A stretch of 40,613 bases of DNA from an uncultured Burkholderiales bacterium (GTDB lineage: Bacteria > Pseudomonadota > Gammaproteobacteria > Burkholderiales > Burkholderiaceae_C): NCBI GenBank assembly GCA_937864005.1, contig CALMIL010000141.1, positions 1-40,613 of the forward strand, in the 5' to 3' direction. Positions within the stretch are counted from its first letter, which is position 1. Every line of letters starts with the position of its first letter. A program made the translations under genes and the position numbers. The notes under the pieces were generated by a model. It was not told where the DNA came from. It saw only the letters and a program-made list of their open reading frames with translations, and made no database searches. Positions 1-10,027 of the stretch are shown piece after piece.

Positions 1-138
1 GCGACGGAAGGGGCCCAGATCAATACCGACAAGCCGAGCAAGCCGCTGACCAAGGCTGCAGCAAGCGCGAACTTCGGGATGAATATGCCGATGATGAGCA
101 GCGCGTTCGATACCGCGATGTGGCTGACCACGGCCTGA
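1..138 (+). CDS. 3' end of an unidentified protein (partial)
   Basis: An open frame enters from the left edge and ends at the TGA at 136-138, giving 45 C-terminal residues with no family I recognise. The composition is ordinary for a soluble or secreted protein. A strong hairpin followed by TTCTTTC lies 25 bases downstream, as expected for a gene ending here and converging on rsmA. The opposite strand is also open and would encode a very hydrophobic, membrane-like peptide, so the coding strand is not settled. GC at third codon positions is high in both readings and does not decide it. Confidence 0.35.
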   Translation, partial: ATEGAQINTDKPSKPLTKAAASANFGMNMPMMSSAFDTAMWLTTA

Positions 139-162
139 GCGGCGAAACCTCTGCCTGCTAGC

Positions 163-191
163 GAAGGGGCGGCCCGCGGGCCGCTTCTTTC
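163..191 (+). terminator. Hairpin between convergent frame end and rsmA
   Basis: A 16-base perfect palindrome at 169-184 (GCGGCCCG/CGGGCCGC) is extended by weaker pairs between GAAGGG (163-168) and TTCTTT (185-190). On the plus strand it ends in a T-rich tail, which fits an intrinsic terminator for the frame ending at 138. It is 14 bases beyond the rsmA stop, so it may terminate both transcripts, although the tail on the minus strand (CCCCTTC) is poorer in T. Confidence 0.55.
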
Positions 192-204
192 ATGGCCGCG
201 CGGG

Positions 205-972
205 TCAGGCGCGCGGCGCTGAAGCCCGCGCGAGTTCGATGTATTCGCCGACCGGCACCTCTTCGGCGCGCCGTGCGAGGTCGAAGCCATCCGCGTGGCC
301 CCGCGCGGCAAGCCACGGCCCGAGCGTGCTGCGCAGCATCTTGCGCCGCTGGGAGAAGGCGAGCGTGACGATCTCGCCGAGCCGCGCGGCGTCGACCTCC
401 GGCCGGGCCGGCAGCGGCCGCATCCGCACGACGGCGGAGTCGACGCGCGGCGGTGGCTCGAAGGCGGACGGCGGCACGTCGAGCAGCGGTTCGATCGCAT
501 AACGCCACTGCAGCATCACGCTCAGGCGCCCGTAGGTCTTGCTGCAGGGGGCGGCGGCCATCCGCTCGACGACCTCCTTTTGCAGCATGAAATGCTGATC
601 CTCGATGTGCTCGACATGGGCGAGCAGATGAAACAGGATCGGCGTCGAGATGTTGTAGGGCAGGTTGCCGACGACGCGCAGCGGCCGCCCGAAGCGGCGC
701 GCGAGGGCGCCGAAGTCGACTTTCAGCACGTCGCACTCGATGACCTGCAGCTCGCTGCGCTGGCGCAGGCGGGCCGCGAGGTCGCGGTCGAGCTCGATCA
801 CCGTCAATGTGCCGCACTGCGCGGCCAGCGGCCCGGTCATGGCCCCGAGACCGGGGCCGATCTCGACCATCGCGTCGCCCGGACGCGGCGCGATCGCGTC
901 GACGATCGCGGCGATGACGGACTCGTCGGCGAGGAAGTGCTGGCCGAAGCGCTTGCGAGCGAGATGCCTCAT
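205..972 (-). CDS. rsmA: 16S rRNA dimethyladenosine transferase RsmA (KsgA)
   Basis: This 255-residue protein belongs to the RsmA/KsgA family, which dimethylates two adjacent adenines in the terminal helix of 16S rRNA during small-subunit maturation, using S-adenosylmethionine. The N-terminal RKRFGQHFL (residues 6-14) is the family hallmark. The SAM-binding loop EIGPGLG is at 37-43, the acidic end of strand two (ELD) at 60-62, and the catalytic NLPY at 103-106. Length is normal. It is the last gene of an lptD-surA-rsmA series on the minus strand. A gap of 100 bases separates it from surA and contains no pdxA, the gene that often sits there in proteobacteria. The start at 972 gives a typical N-terminus directly before the conserved motif. 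Confidence 0.97.
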   Translation of the reverse strand: MRHLARKRFGQHFLADESVIAAIVDAIAPRPGDAMVEIGPGLGAMTGPLAAQCGTLTVIELDRDLAARLRQRSELQVIECDVLKVDFGALARRFGRPLRVVGNLPYNISTPILFHLLAHVEHIEDQHFMLQKEVVERMAAAPCSKTYGRLSVMLQWRYAIEPLLDVPPSAFEPPPRVDSAVVRMRPLPARPEVDAARLGEIVTLAFSQRRKMLRSTLGPWLAARGHADGFDLARRAEEVPVGEYIELARASAPRA

Positions 973-1072
973 GGGCCGGGCGCGCTGCCGGGCTCGGCCT
1001 ACTGGAGCACCGCAAGTCCTGCGGCCGGGCGCACCGAGCGGGAAAGAACTCCTGCGGGCGGCCGGGCTGGGC

Positions 1073-2401
1073 TCACTGCGGCGGCTCGCGCATTTCGATG
1101 TAGGACCGCGCGCGCAGGTCGCGCGTCCATTCGGCGTAGGCGTCGCCGAACTTCTGTTCGCGCAGCACGTTGCGCGCCTGCTCGCGCTGCTGCTTCAGAT
1201 CGATCTCGACCGTGCGCCGCTCCTCGACCTGCACCAGGTGCGCGCCGAAGCGCGAGACGAAGGGATCGGTCATGCCGCCCACCGGGACATTGGCGATCGC
1301 GCGTTCGAATTCGGGGACGAAATTGCCGGGCGAGGCCCAGCCCAGCTCCCCGCCCTGCGCGGCGCTCGAATCCTCGGAGTTCTGGCGTGCGGCCTGCTCG
1401 AAGCTGATCTTTCCGGACTCGATCTGGCGCTTCAGATCGGCAAGCCGCCGCAAGGCGGCCTGCTCGTCGAGTTGTGCCGACGGCCGCAGCAGGATGTGCC
1501 GGGCGCGCGTCTGGGTGACCGTGAAGGCGCGTCCGTCGCGCTTGTCGACGAGCTTGATGACGTGAAAGCCGGCACCGGTGCGCAGCAGCGTCGGCGCGAC
1601 CTGCCCCGCCTCGAGCGGACGCACGACCTCGACGAAGACGTCGGGCAGCTTGTCGGCGGGCCGCATGCCGATCTCGCCGCCCTTGCTGCGGTTGGCGTCC
1701 TCCGATATCTCGCGCGCGACCTGCGCGAAATCCTCGCCCGCCTTGACCCTGGCAAGCGCCGATTCGGCGCGCGCCCTGCGCTCGGCGACGACCGCATCGC
1801 TCGCGCCTTCCGGTATCGTCACGAGGACCTGCGCGATGTCGTATTCGATCGCAACGCCGGCCGCCGCGCGCTGCTTGTCGATCAGCGCATCGATCTCGCG
1901 GTCGGTCGGCTGAATGCGGGCGATCACATCGTGCTCGCGCACGCGCTCGACGGCGATCTGGTCGCGCAGGTTGTCGCGGAAGCGCCCGTAGTCGATGCCT
2001 TCGCGCTGCAGCCGCTCGCGCAACTGATCGAGCGAAATCTTGTTCTGCGCCGCGATATTGGCGATCGCGCGGTCGACCTCGGCCGGATCGACCTTGACGC
2101 CGATATCGCGCGCGTAAGTCACCAGCACCCGCTCGTCGATCAGCGCGTCCGTGAGCTGCTCGCGCAGCACTCCATCGGGCGGCAGCCGCGCTCCGGTGCG
2201 CGCGGCCTCCTGCTTCACGCGCTGCATGCGCTGCTCGACCTCGCCGTGCGTGACGAGCTCGGAGTTGACGATCGCGACGATATAGTCGCCCGGCGGGATA
2301 TCGGCGCGGGCGCTCTGGGCCCATGCGGCGGTCGTGCCGCCCATCGACAGTACAGCGGCCAGCGCGGCCAGCGCGCGCCACAAGCTTCTCGAATCAATCA
2401 T
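1073..2401 (-). CDS. surA: Periplasmic chaperone / peptidyl-prolyl isomerase SurA
   Basis: SurA chaperones unfolded outer-membrane proteins, including LptD, across the periplasm to the BAM complex. The 442-residue product starts with a Sec signal peptide (about residues 1-29, cleavage after AWA), followed by the N-terminal SurA chaperone domain (about 35-170). Two parvulin (PpiC-type) domains follow, at about 185-285 and 293-395; the second contains the typical RARHILLR and GGELGW motifs. The ATG at 2401 lies inside the last codons of lptD: the two genes overlap by 8 bases (ATGATTGA), so translation is probably coupled. This fits the need for SurA in LptD assembly. Length and domain order are normal for the family. 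Confidence 0.96.
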   Translation of the reverse strand: MIDSRSLWRALAALAAVLSMGGTTAAWAQSARADIPPGDYIVAIVNSELVTHGEVEQRMQRVKQEAARTGARLPPDGVLREQLTDALIDERVLVTYARDIGVKVDPAEVDRAIANIAAQNKISLDQLRERLQREGIDYGRFRDNLRDQIAVERVREHDVIARIQPTDREIDALIDKQRAAAGVAIEYDIAQVLVTIPEGASDAVVAERRARAESALARVKAGEDFAQVAREISEDANRSKGGEIGMRPADKLPDVFVEVVRPLEAGQVAPTLLRTGAGFHVIKLVDKRDGRAFTVTQTRARHILLRPSAQLDEQAALRRLADLKRQIESGKISFEQAARQNSEDSSAAQGGELGWASPGNFVPEFERAIANVPVGGMTDPFVSRFGAHLVQVEERRTVEIDLKQQREQARNVLREQKFGDAYAEWTRDLRARSYIEMREPPQ

Positions 2402-4772
2402 AAAAAGGCAGGTTGGTGGCCGTCGAACGCCGGTCGCGCAACAGCTGGTAGCCGGTGATATTGTCCTTCAAGACCTGCAGCGGGCTTGCGCCGAGCCGCG
2501 ACAGGCCGACGAGCTCGAGCTGAATCATCACCCGCGTCGTCGCCTCGCTCAGACCGGTCGACAGCCGGTCGACGACGATGCGGCCGATCCAGCAGCCGGC
2601 GTCGTATTCGAGCCCGAGCACGGCGTCGGTGATGCGACTGTCGTTCACGTTGTAGTTGATGCGGCCGACGGTGTAGAGGCTTCCGCTGCAACTGCGGCCC
2701 GGGGCGGATGCGGCGCTGCCGGTCCCGCCCTGCGATCGCTGCTGCGGCGGCGGCCCGAAGATCGGCCATTGCCAGCCCAGCTGCACCTGTTCGGTCTTGT
2801 CCGGCGTCTGCCGATAGGCCAGATTCAGGGTATGAAACGGCGCCGGCGTATAGCGCGCACCGACGATCAGGCGCGACAGCTCCTGCATGTCGGGGTCGTA
2901 CTGGATCGATGCATCGAGGCTGAGGCTGGGGATCAGCGTCGTCGAGCCATAGGCGAGCACATCGGAAAAGCGCCGCGCCTGCACCTCGCCGTCGGGCGTG
3001 ACGCGCTGGTCGGCAAAGCGCACGCGCTGCACGAGCGCGACGCGCAGGGCCTCGGCGCCGCTTGCGGCATCGATGACGCGGCTCGTCAGGCCGAAGGTCA
3101 ACTGGTTGCCGTCGGATACGCGGTCGATCCCGGAGAACGCGTTCTCGGTGTAGATCGACTCGAAATTGAAGTCCTTGGGCGCGCTGTCGAAGACGGGGAA
3201 ATTCGACTGGTCGACATAGGGTGTATAGGCGTAGAGCACCCGCGGCTCGATCGTCTGCACGACGTTGCGGCCGAAGAAGCCGGTGTCGCGCTCGAAGACC
3301 CAGGTGCTGTCCAGGCTCGCGGTCGGGATGATGCGCGAACCCGACTTGCGCCCGTCGGGCATCGGCGCGTCGAGCGAATACGTGGCGGCATTGAACGCGA
3401 GCTTCGGCGTGAGCATCCAGCCCGGCGTCGCGTACGGCCAGGTCAGGTCGCCGATCGCATGCAGGCGCAGGCCGGTCGGGCGGTTCGCGTCGACCACGCC
3501 GCCGGGGTTGGTGAATTCGTTCAACTCGGTCTGGAGGTTTGCGGAAAAGCCGCCCGGCAGCGCCTGGTTGGTGCGCACGCCGATCTGCGGCAGGCGCTGA
3601 TAGGGCACTTCCATCAGATCGCTGGGGGTGCTTCCCTGTAGAGCCTGCCACGCCTGCACGCCGGCGTAGACACTCCAGCTGCCGCCCGCGGTGAGGTTCG
3701 CGAACTCGCGCTGCAGCAGCGCGTCGGTCGTCAACAGGCGGCGCGTCAGGCTCGGCAACGCACTCGGAAAATCCTTCCAGTAGTCGTTGTCCGAGACGCG
3801 CAGGCTGCGCACCTGCAGATTCCATTGAGGTTCGATGCTTTGCGTGTGCTGGAAGTTCAATGCGTAGCGCGCGCTGTTCGTTTCGCGATCGTCGGGCAGC
3901 AGGGCAACGCGCACCTGGCCGGAGAAGTCCGGTTCCAGATAGCGAAACTCGCCGTCCACGCCGGGTCCGCGCTTGGTTCGCATGATCGGCGTGATCGTCG
4001 CGTCGCGATTGGGTGCGATATTCCAGTAGTACGGCACGGCGGCGACGAAGCCGCTGCTGCTGTCCAGCGCCATGACCGGCGGCAGCCAGCCGGACTTTCG
4101 CGCATCGCTGAGGGGAAAGCTGATGCGCGGCCCGCCCAGAATGGGCACGCCGAGGAAGCGCAGCACGGCGCCCTCGGCAACGCCCTCGTTGGCTTCGAAA
4201 TCGAGATGCACGCGATCCGCGCTGAGCAGCCAGGCCGGGTCGCCCGAGCCGTCGGCCGGACAGCTCGTATAGGTTGCCATCGTCGCCACGGCACGGTCGG
4301 CGTCGAGGATATCGACGCGCTGCGCGGTCCCCGTCGCGCCGGTGGCGCCGATTTCGAATCGCGGGCTGACGACGAAGCCCTCGAAGCGCGCGAGCCGAAG
4401 CTGCGCCTCGGGGCCGGTGAAGACGTTGCCCTCGTGCGAGACGCGCACGTTGCCTTCGGCGCGCGCGGTATCGTTCTCGGCGTCGTAGTGGACCCGGTCG
4501 GCGTAGACCCGCACATCGGCGCGCCGCAGCTCGGCGTTGCCGACTGCTTCGACCTCCAGGTCGGGGCGGCCGCGCAGTTCGTCGGCGCGCACGAAGACCG
4601 GCCGGTCGTCGGCGCGCTTGCCGATCGGCGGCGGGGCCAGCGCGCCGGTCAGCTCGAGCACGATGCCGGTCGTATCGTCGAGCGCCGCGTCGGCCCGCGC
4701 CGCGGGCGTCGCGGCGCCGAGCGCGAGTGCGATCGCGCACGCGGTCGAGCGGGCGGTGCGCGGCGCGCGCAC
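2394..4772 (-). CDS. lptD: LPS-assembly outer-membrane protein LptD
   Basis: LptD is the outer-membrane beta-barrel that, plugged by LptE, inserts lipopolysaccharide into the outer leaflet. The N-terminal half carries the OstA/LptA-like beta-jellyroll (VEAVGNAELRR... AEGNVRVSHEG), followed by the long barrel domain with the family segment YYWNIAPNRDATITP. I place the start at the GTG at 4772, which gives a clean Sec signal peptide ending in PAARA and 792 residues, close to the usual size. The ATG at 4919 would add 49 Arg-rich residues before the signal and would overlap the start of the divergent amgK gene. Neither start has a convincing Shine-Dalgarno. Only three cysteines are visible in the mature part (SCPAD, RSCSG, AGCWI), compared with four in E. 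coli LptD. surA follows with an 8-base overlap. Confidence 0.95.
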   Translation of the reverse strand: MRAPRTARSTACAIALALGAATPAARADAALDDTTGIVLELTGALAPPPIGKRADDRPVFVRADELRGRPDLEVEAVGNAELRRADVRVYADRVHYDAENDTARAEGNVRVSHEGNVFTGPEAQLRLARFEGFVVSPRFEIGATGATGTAQRVDILDADRAVATMATYTSCPADGSGDPAWLLSADRVHLDFEANEGVAEGAVLRFLGVPILGGPRISFPLSDARKSGWLPPVMALDSSSGFVAAVPYYWNIAPNRDATITPIMRTKRGPGVDGEFRYLEPDFSGQVRVALLPDDRETNSARYALNFQHTQSIEPQWNLQVRSLRVSDNDYWKDFPSALPSLTRRLLTTDALLQREFANLTAGGSWSVYAGVQAWQALQGSTPSDLMEVPYQRLPQIGVRTNQALPGGFSANLQTELNEFTNPGGVVDANRPTGLRLHAIGDLTWPYATPGWMLTPKLAFNAATYSLDAPMPDGRKSGSRIIPTASLDSTWVFERDTGFFGRNVVQTIEPRVLYAYTPYVDQSNFPVFDSAPKDFNFESIYTENAFSGIDRVSDGNQLTFGLTSRVIDAASGAEALRVALVQRVRFADQRVTPDGEVQARRFSDVLAYGSTTLIPSLSLDASIQYDPDMQELSRLIVGARYTPAPFHTLNLAYRQTPDKTEQVQLGWQWPIFGPPPQQRSQGGTGSAASAPGRSCSGSLYTVGRINYNVNDSRITDAVLGLEYDAGCWIGRIVVDRLSTGLSEATTRVMIQLELVGLSRLGASPLQVLKDNITGYQLLRDRRSTATNLPFYD

Positions 4773-4868
4773 CAGGCGGGAAGGACGGTGGGAGTGCAGC
4801 GAGCGCAACGGGGGGCCGATCAGTGCGGGTGCGCCAAACCGGATCGGCGGGCGGCGCCGGCGCACGCC

Positions 4869-4897
4869 TTCGGCCCGGTGCAGCCGATTTGTAGAAT
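4869..4897 (+). promoter_or_regulatory. Candidate amgK promoter, near-leaderless
   Basis: TTCGGC (4869-4874) and TAGAAT (4892-4897) are separated by 17 bases, resembling a sigma-70 promoter with a weak -35. Transcription would start only a few bases before the amgK ATG at 4907, and no Shine-Dalgarno lies in front of that ATG. The amgK message may therefore be leaderless or nearly so. The prediction rests on sequence resemblance alone. Confidence 0.4.
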
Positions 4898-4906
4898 CGA
4901 TTATCC

Positions 4907-6022
4907 ATGAGCACTTCATCCGAGCCGTCGGCTGTCAAGCCGGGCCATGCGCCGCCTGCCGATGCGCAAGCCTCGGGCGCCGAAGTGGTCTGGACCGACG
5001 CCGCGCGGCGGGCGGCCTTCGAGCGCTGGCTGGCGTCGCTGACCGCGGCGCATGGCCTGGATGCTGCGACCTTGCGCCCGGCGAGCGCCGATGCGAGCTT
5101 TCGGCGCTACCTGAGAATCGACGCGCCGGGCCGCAGCTTCATCGTGATGGACGCACCGCCGCCGCACGAGGATGTGCGGCCGTTCGTGCGGGTCGCCGCA
5201 GCGATCCGCGCCGCCGGACTGAATGCGCCGCAGGTGCTTGCCTGCGACGAGACGCAGGGCTTCCTGCTGCTGACCGACCTTGGCGCGCGGCCGTATCTGG
5301 CCGAACTGCAGAGTGCCGCCGCGGCCGGCGATACGCGGCGCATCGACGCGCTGATGCGCGATGCATTCTCGGCCCTCGTGCAATGGCAGCAGCGCGTCGA
5401 TCCGGCCGCGCTGCCGGCGTACGACGATGCGCTGCTGCGGCGCGAGCTGGCGCTCTTTCCCGAATGGTGCGTGGGCCGCGAACGCGGCGTCGCGTGGACC
5501 GCCGCCCAGCAGGCGTCGTGGCAGTCCGCGTGCGACCGCCTCGTCGCCAGCGCGCTCGCCCAGCCGCGCGTTGCCGTGCATCGCGACTTCATGCCGCGCA
5601 ACCTGATGGTGTGCGAACCCAACCCCGGCATCCTCGACTTCCAGGACGCGGTGTGCGGCCCGATCACCTACGACGCCGCGTCGATGCTGCGCGACGCCTT
5701 CATCTCGTGGGACGAGGAACGCGAGATCGACTGGGCGGTGCGCTACTGGCAGCAGGCGCGCGCCGCCGGCCTGCCGGTGGATGCCGACTTCGGCGAGTTC
5801 TGGCGCCAGCTCGAATGGATGGGCCTTCAGCGCCACCTGAAGGTGCTCGGCATCTTCTGCCGCCTGAAGCATCGCGACGCCAAGCCCGCGTACAGCGTCG
5901 ATCTGCCGCGCTTCTTCGGCTATGCGCGCCGTGTCGCCGGGCGCTACAGCGAATTCAAGCCGCTGCTGCGCCTGCTCGACGAGATCGAAGGCGTGCAGCG
6001 CGAGGTCGGCTACACGTTCTGA
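4907..6022 (+). CDS. amgK: N-acetylmuramate/N-acetylglucosamine 1-kinase AmgK
   Basis: This is a 371-residue aminoglycoside-phosphotransferase-fold kinase. AmgK phosphorylates recycled MurNAc (and GlcNAc) at the anomeric position, feeding UDP-MurNAc synthesis in the cell-wall recycling route that bypasses de novo MurA/MurB. The Brenner-type catalytic motif HRDFMPRN is at 225-232 and the metal-binding LDFQD at 243-247. The N-terminal ASADASFRRYLRI (60-71) is typical of AmgK rather than of antibiotic-resistance phosphotransferases. It diverges from lptD, an arrangement seen in other proteobacteria. Unusually, the nucleotidyltransferase murU does not follow; instead a convergent LysR gene overlaps the last 13 bases. 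The N-terminal 30 residues are poorly ordered in composition, so the true start could lie slightly downstream. Confidence 0.88.
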   Translation: MSTSSEPSAVKPGHAPPADAQASGAEVVWTDAARRAAFERWLASLTAAHGLDAATLRPASADASFRRYLRIDAPGRSFIVMDAPPPHEDVRPFVRVAAAIRAAGLNAPQVLACDETQGFLLLTDLGARPYLAELQSAAAAGDTRRIDALMRDAFSALVQWQQRVDPAALPAYDDALLRRELALFPEWCVGRERGVAWTAAQQASWQSACDRLVASALAQPRVAVHRDFMPRNLMVCEPNPGILDFQDAVCGPITYDAASMLRDAFISWDEEREIDWAVRYWQQARAAGLPVDADFGEFWRQLEWMGLQRHLKVLGIFCRLKHRDAKPAYSVDLPRFFGYARRVAGRYSEFKPLLRLLDEIEGVQREVGYTF

Positions 6023-6993
6023 TCCGTACCGGTCGGCGGCGTCTCGCAACCCGCCGCCTTCAGCCACGGATCGCTGTCCTCGCCGCCGAAGGTCTCGACC
6101 AGGAAGTCGATGAAGGCCCGCGTGCGCGCCGGCAGGTGCTTGCGGGTCGGCGTTGCCGCATAGACCGAGACCGTCAGCAGGTGCCATTGCGGCAGGACGC
6201 GCTCGAGCACGTTCTCGAGCAGCGCATCCTCGGCGACGAACGAAGGCAGACCGGTGATGCCCATGCCGGCGAGCGCCACGGCATAGTTGGTATCGATGTG
6301 GTTCGTATTCAGGATCGATTCGGGCGGCACGATGGTCACCCGCTCGGTGCCGGCGTCACCCGCGCCGCGATGGAAGGTCAGCTCGCGCGGTGCGTTCGGC
6401 AGCGTCGGCATGATCGGATCGTGCTGCGTCAGCTCCCGCGGGTGCGACGGCCGGCCACGCCGATCCAGGTAGGCGGGCGCGGCGCACAGGATCACCTCGG
6501 AGCGCGCGAGCCGCCAGGCGACGAAATCGCCCGCCAGCGGCTTGCGTCCGAGCATCAGGATCGTGATGTCGAAATTCTCGTCCACCGTCTCCACCGGGCC
6601 GGGCACCGAAAACTCGAACGTCACGCGCGGATAGCGGGCCCGAAAGCGCGGCAGGTGCTTGGCGACCTGGTGCACCGCGAAGGCCGGCGGCAGCAGCACG
6701 CGCAGGTGGCCGCGCGGCTCGGCGGTCGACGATGCGGCGAGCGCATCGGCCTCGTCGACCTCGATCAGGATCCGGCGCGCGTGCGCCAGATAGGTCTCGC
6801 CGGCGTCGGTCAGCGCGATCCGGCGCGTCGTGCGGTTGATGAGGCGCGCCCCGAGGTGTTCCTCGAGCTCGGCGATCAGCCGCGTCACGACGGCCGGCGC
6901 CAGATCGAGGGCGCGCGCCGCCTTCGCGAAGCTGCCTTCGTCGATGACGCGGGCGAAGACCCGCATGGCCCGAAGCTGATCCACCGCCCGCAC
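6010..6993 (-). CDS. LysR-family transcriptional regulator
   Basis: This 327-residue regulator has an N-terminal winged helix-turn-helix (about 5-64, containing GSFAKAARALDLAPAVVTR and the typical LINRTTRRIALTDAGE). A periplasmic-binding-protein-like effector domain follows at about 92-300. The sequence style is that of the CrgA-like LysR branch. It is transcribed divergently from the EamA exporter gene at 7063, with only 69 bases between the two starts, so that gene is its most likely target; the inducer is unknown. Its 3' end overlaps the end of amgK by 13 bases on the other strand. The last 30 residues beyond the effector domain are probably a disordered tail. Confidence 0.93.
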   Translation of the reverse strand: MRAVDQLRAMRVFARVIDEGSFAKAARALDLAPAVVTRLIAELEEHLGARLINRTTRRIALTDAGETYLAHARRILIEVDEADALAASSTAEPRGHLRVLLPPAFAVHQVAKHLPRFRARYPRVTFEFSVPGPVETVDENFDITILMLGRKPLAGDFVAWRLARSEVILCAAPAYLDRRGRPSHPRELTQHDPIMPTLPNAPRELTFHRGAGDAGTERVTIVPPESILNTNHIDTNYAVALAGMGITGLPSFVAEDALLENVLERVLPQWHLLTVSVYAATPTRKHLPARTRAFIDFLVETFGGEDSDPWLKAAGCETPPTGTDQNV

Positions 6994-7062
6994 TCGCCTC
7001 CAAGGTCAGGCCCGCATTGTCGCCGCCGCGCCGCATGCCGGCCGCGCGGCGATACTCCGGCG

Positions 7063-8025
7063 ATGCTCGCCGGAACGCTCTTTGCCCTCGCCGCCGGGCT
7101 GGCGTGGGGTTTCGTCTTCGTCGCCCCGCTGCTGCTGCCCGAATACCCGGCGGTGCTGCTCTCGTTCGGCCGCTATCTCGCATTCGGGATCGTCGCCCTG
7201 CCGCTCGGCTTCATCGATCGCCGCCGGCTGCGGCTGCTTTCGCGCGCCGACTGGCTTGCCGCGCTCGAGCTCGCACTGATCGGCAATATCGTCTACTACC
7301 TGCTGCTCGCGGCGGCGATCCAGCGCGCCGGCGGCCCGCTGCCGACCATGATCATCGGCACCCTGCCGGTCGTCATCGCGCTGGTCTCGAACCGGCGCGA
7401 TGCACGGCGCGACGGCCGCCTGCCGTGGGCCCGGCTCGCGCCGTCGCTGCTTGCGATCGGCCTTGGCATCGGGCTCGTCAACCACGCCGAACTCGGCGCG
7501 CTCGAGCCGGGCGCCGACCTCGCCGGCCATGCGCTGGGCGCCTTGCTCGCGGTCGGCGCGGTGGCGTGCTGGACCTGGTATCCGATTCGCAATGCGGACT
7601 GGCTGCGCGCGCATGCCGACCGGTCGCCGACGACCTGGGCGACGGCGCAGGGGCTGGCCACGCTGCCGCTCGCGCTCGCCGGCTACCTCGGCTTTCTGAT
7701 CTGGTCGAGCGTCGTCGGGTCGGGCGGCTTCGCGCTGCCGCTGGGTCCGCGGCCAGGGGCCTTCGTCGGCGTGATGGCGGTGATGGCCTTCTTCGCATCG
7801 TGGCTCGGCACGCTGTGCTGGAACCAGGCGAGCCAGCGCCTGCCGACGACGCTGGTCGGCCAGCTGATCGTTTTCGAGACGCTCTTCGCGCTCCTCTATG
7901 CGTTCATCTTGCGCGGCCAGGCGCCCGGCGGCGTGACGCTGGCCGGCATCGCGCTGCTCGTCGCCGGCGTGACGTGGGCGCTGCGCGCGAAGCCGGAGCG
8001 GCTTGCCGCGAGCGCCGCCCACTGA
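7063..8025 (+). CDS. EamA/DMT-family membrane transporter
   Basis: The 320-residue product is almost entirely hydrophobic, with about ten transmembrane helices in two repeated EamA halves, as in the drug/metabolite transporter superfamily. Members export amino acids, metabolites or drugs, or import nucleotide sugars; the substrate cannot be read from the sequence. The start chosen (ATG 7063) places the first helix (LFALAAGLAWGFVFVAPLLL) at the N-terminus; the frame is open further upstream but that part is not protein-like. No strong Shine-Dalgarno is present. Divergent from the LysR gene at 6993, which probably controls it. Confidence 0.88.
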   Translation: MLAGTLFALAAGLAWGFVFVAPLLLPEYPAVLLSFGRYLAFGIVALPLGFIDRRRLRLLSRADWLAALELALIGNIVYYLLLAAAIQRAGGPLPTMIIGTLPVVIALVSNRRDARRDGRLPWARLAPSLLAIGLGIGLVNHAELGALEPGADLAGHALGALLAVGAVACWTWYPIRNADWLRAHADRSPTTWATAQGLATLPLALAGYLGFLIWSSVVGSGGFALPLGPRPGAFVGVMAVMAFFASWLGTLCWNQASQRLPTTLVGQLIVFETLFALLYAFILRGQAPGGVTLAGIALLVAGVTWALRAKPERLAASAAH

Positions 8026-8065
8026 CGCGGCGATGCGCGGCGCCCGGGGGCGGCGACAATCGGCC

Positions 8066-10023
<1,958 letters not shown>

Positions 10024-10027
<4 letters not shown>

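Noticed and set aside
295..2458. Long open plus-strand frames across rsmA and surA
   Set aside because: They lie antisense to two clearly recognisable genes, are rich in Arg, Ala and Asp in the way GC-rich antisense frames are, and show no family motif.
4916..6187. Long minus-strand frame across amgK
   Set aside because: It is antisense to a protein with intact kinase motifs and crosses the 3' end of the LysR gene in another frame; no domain is recognisable.
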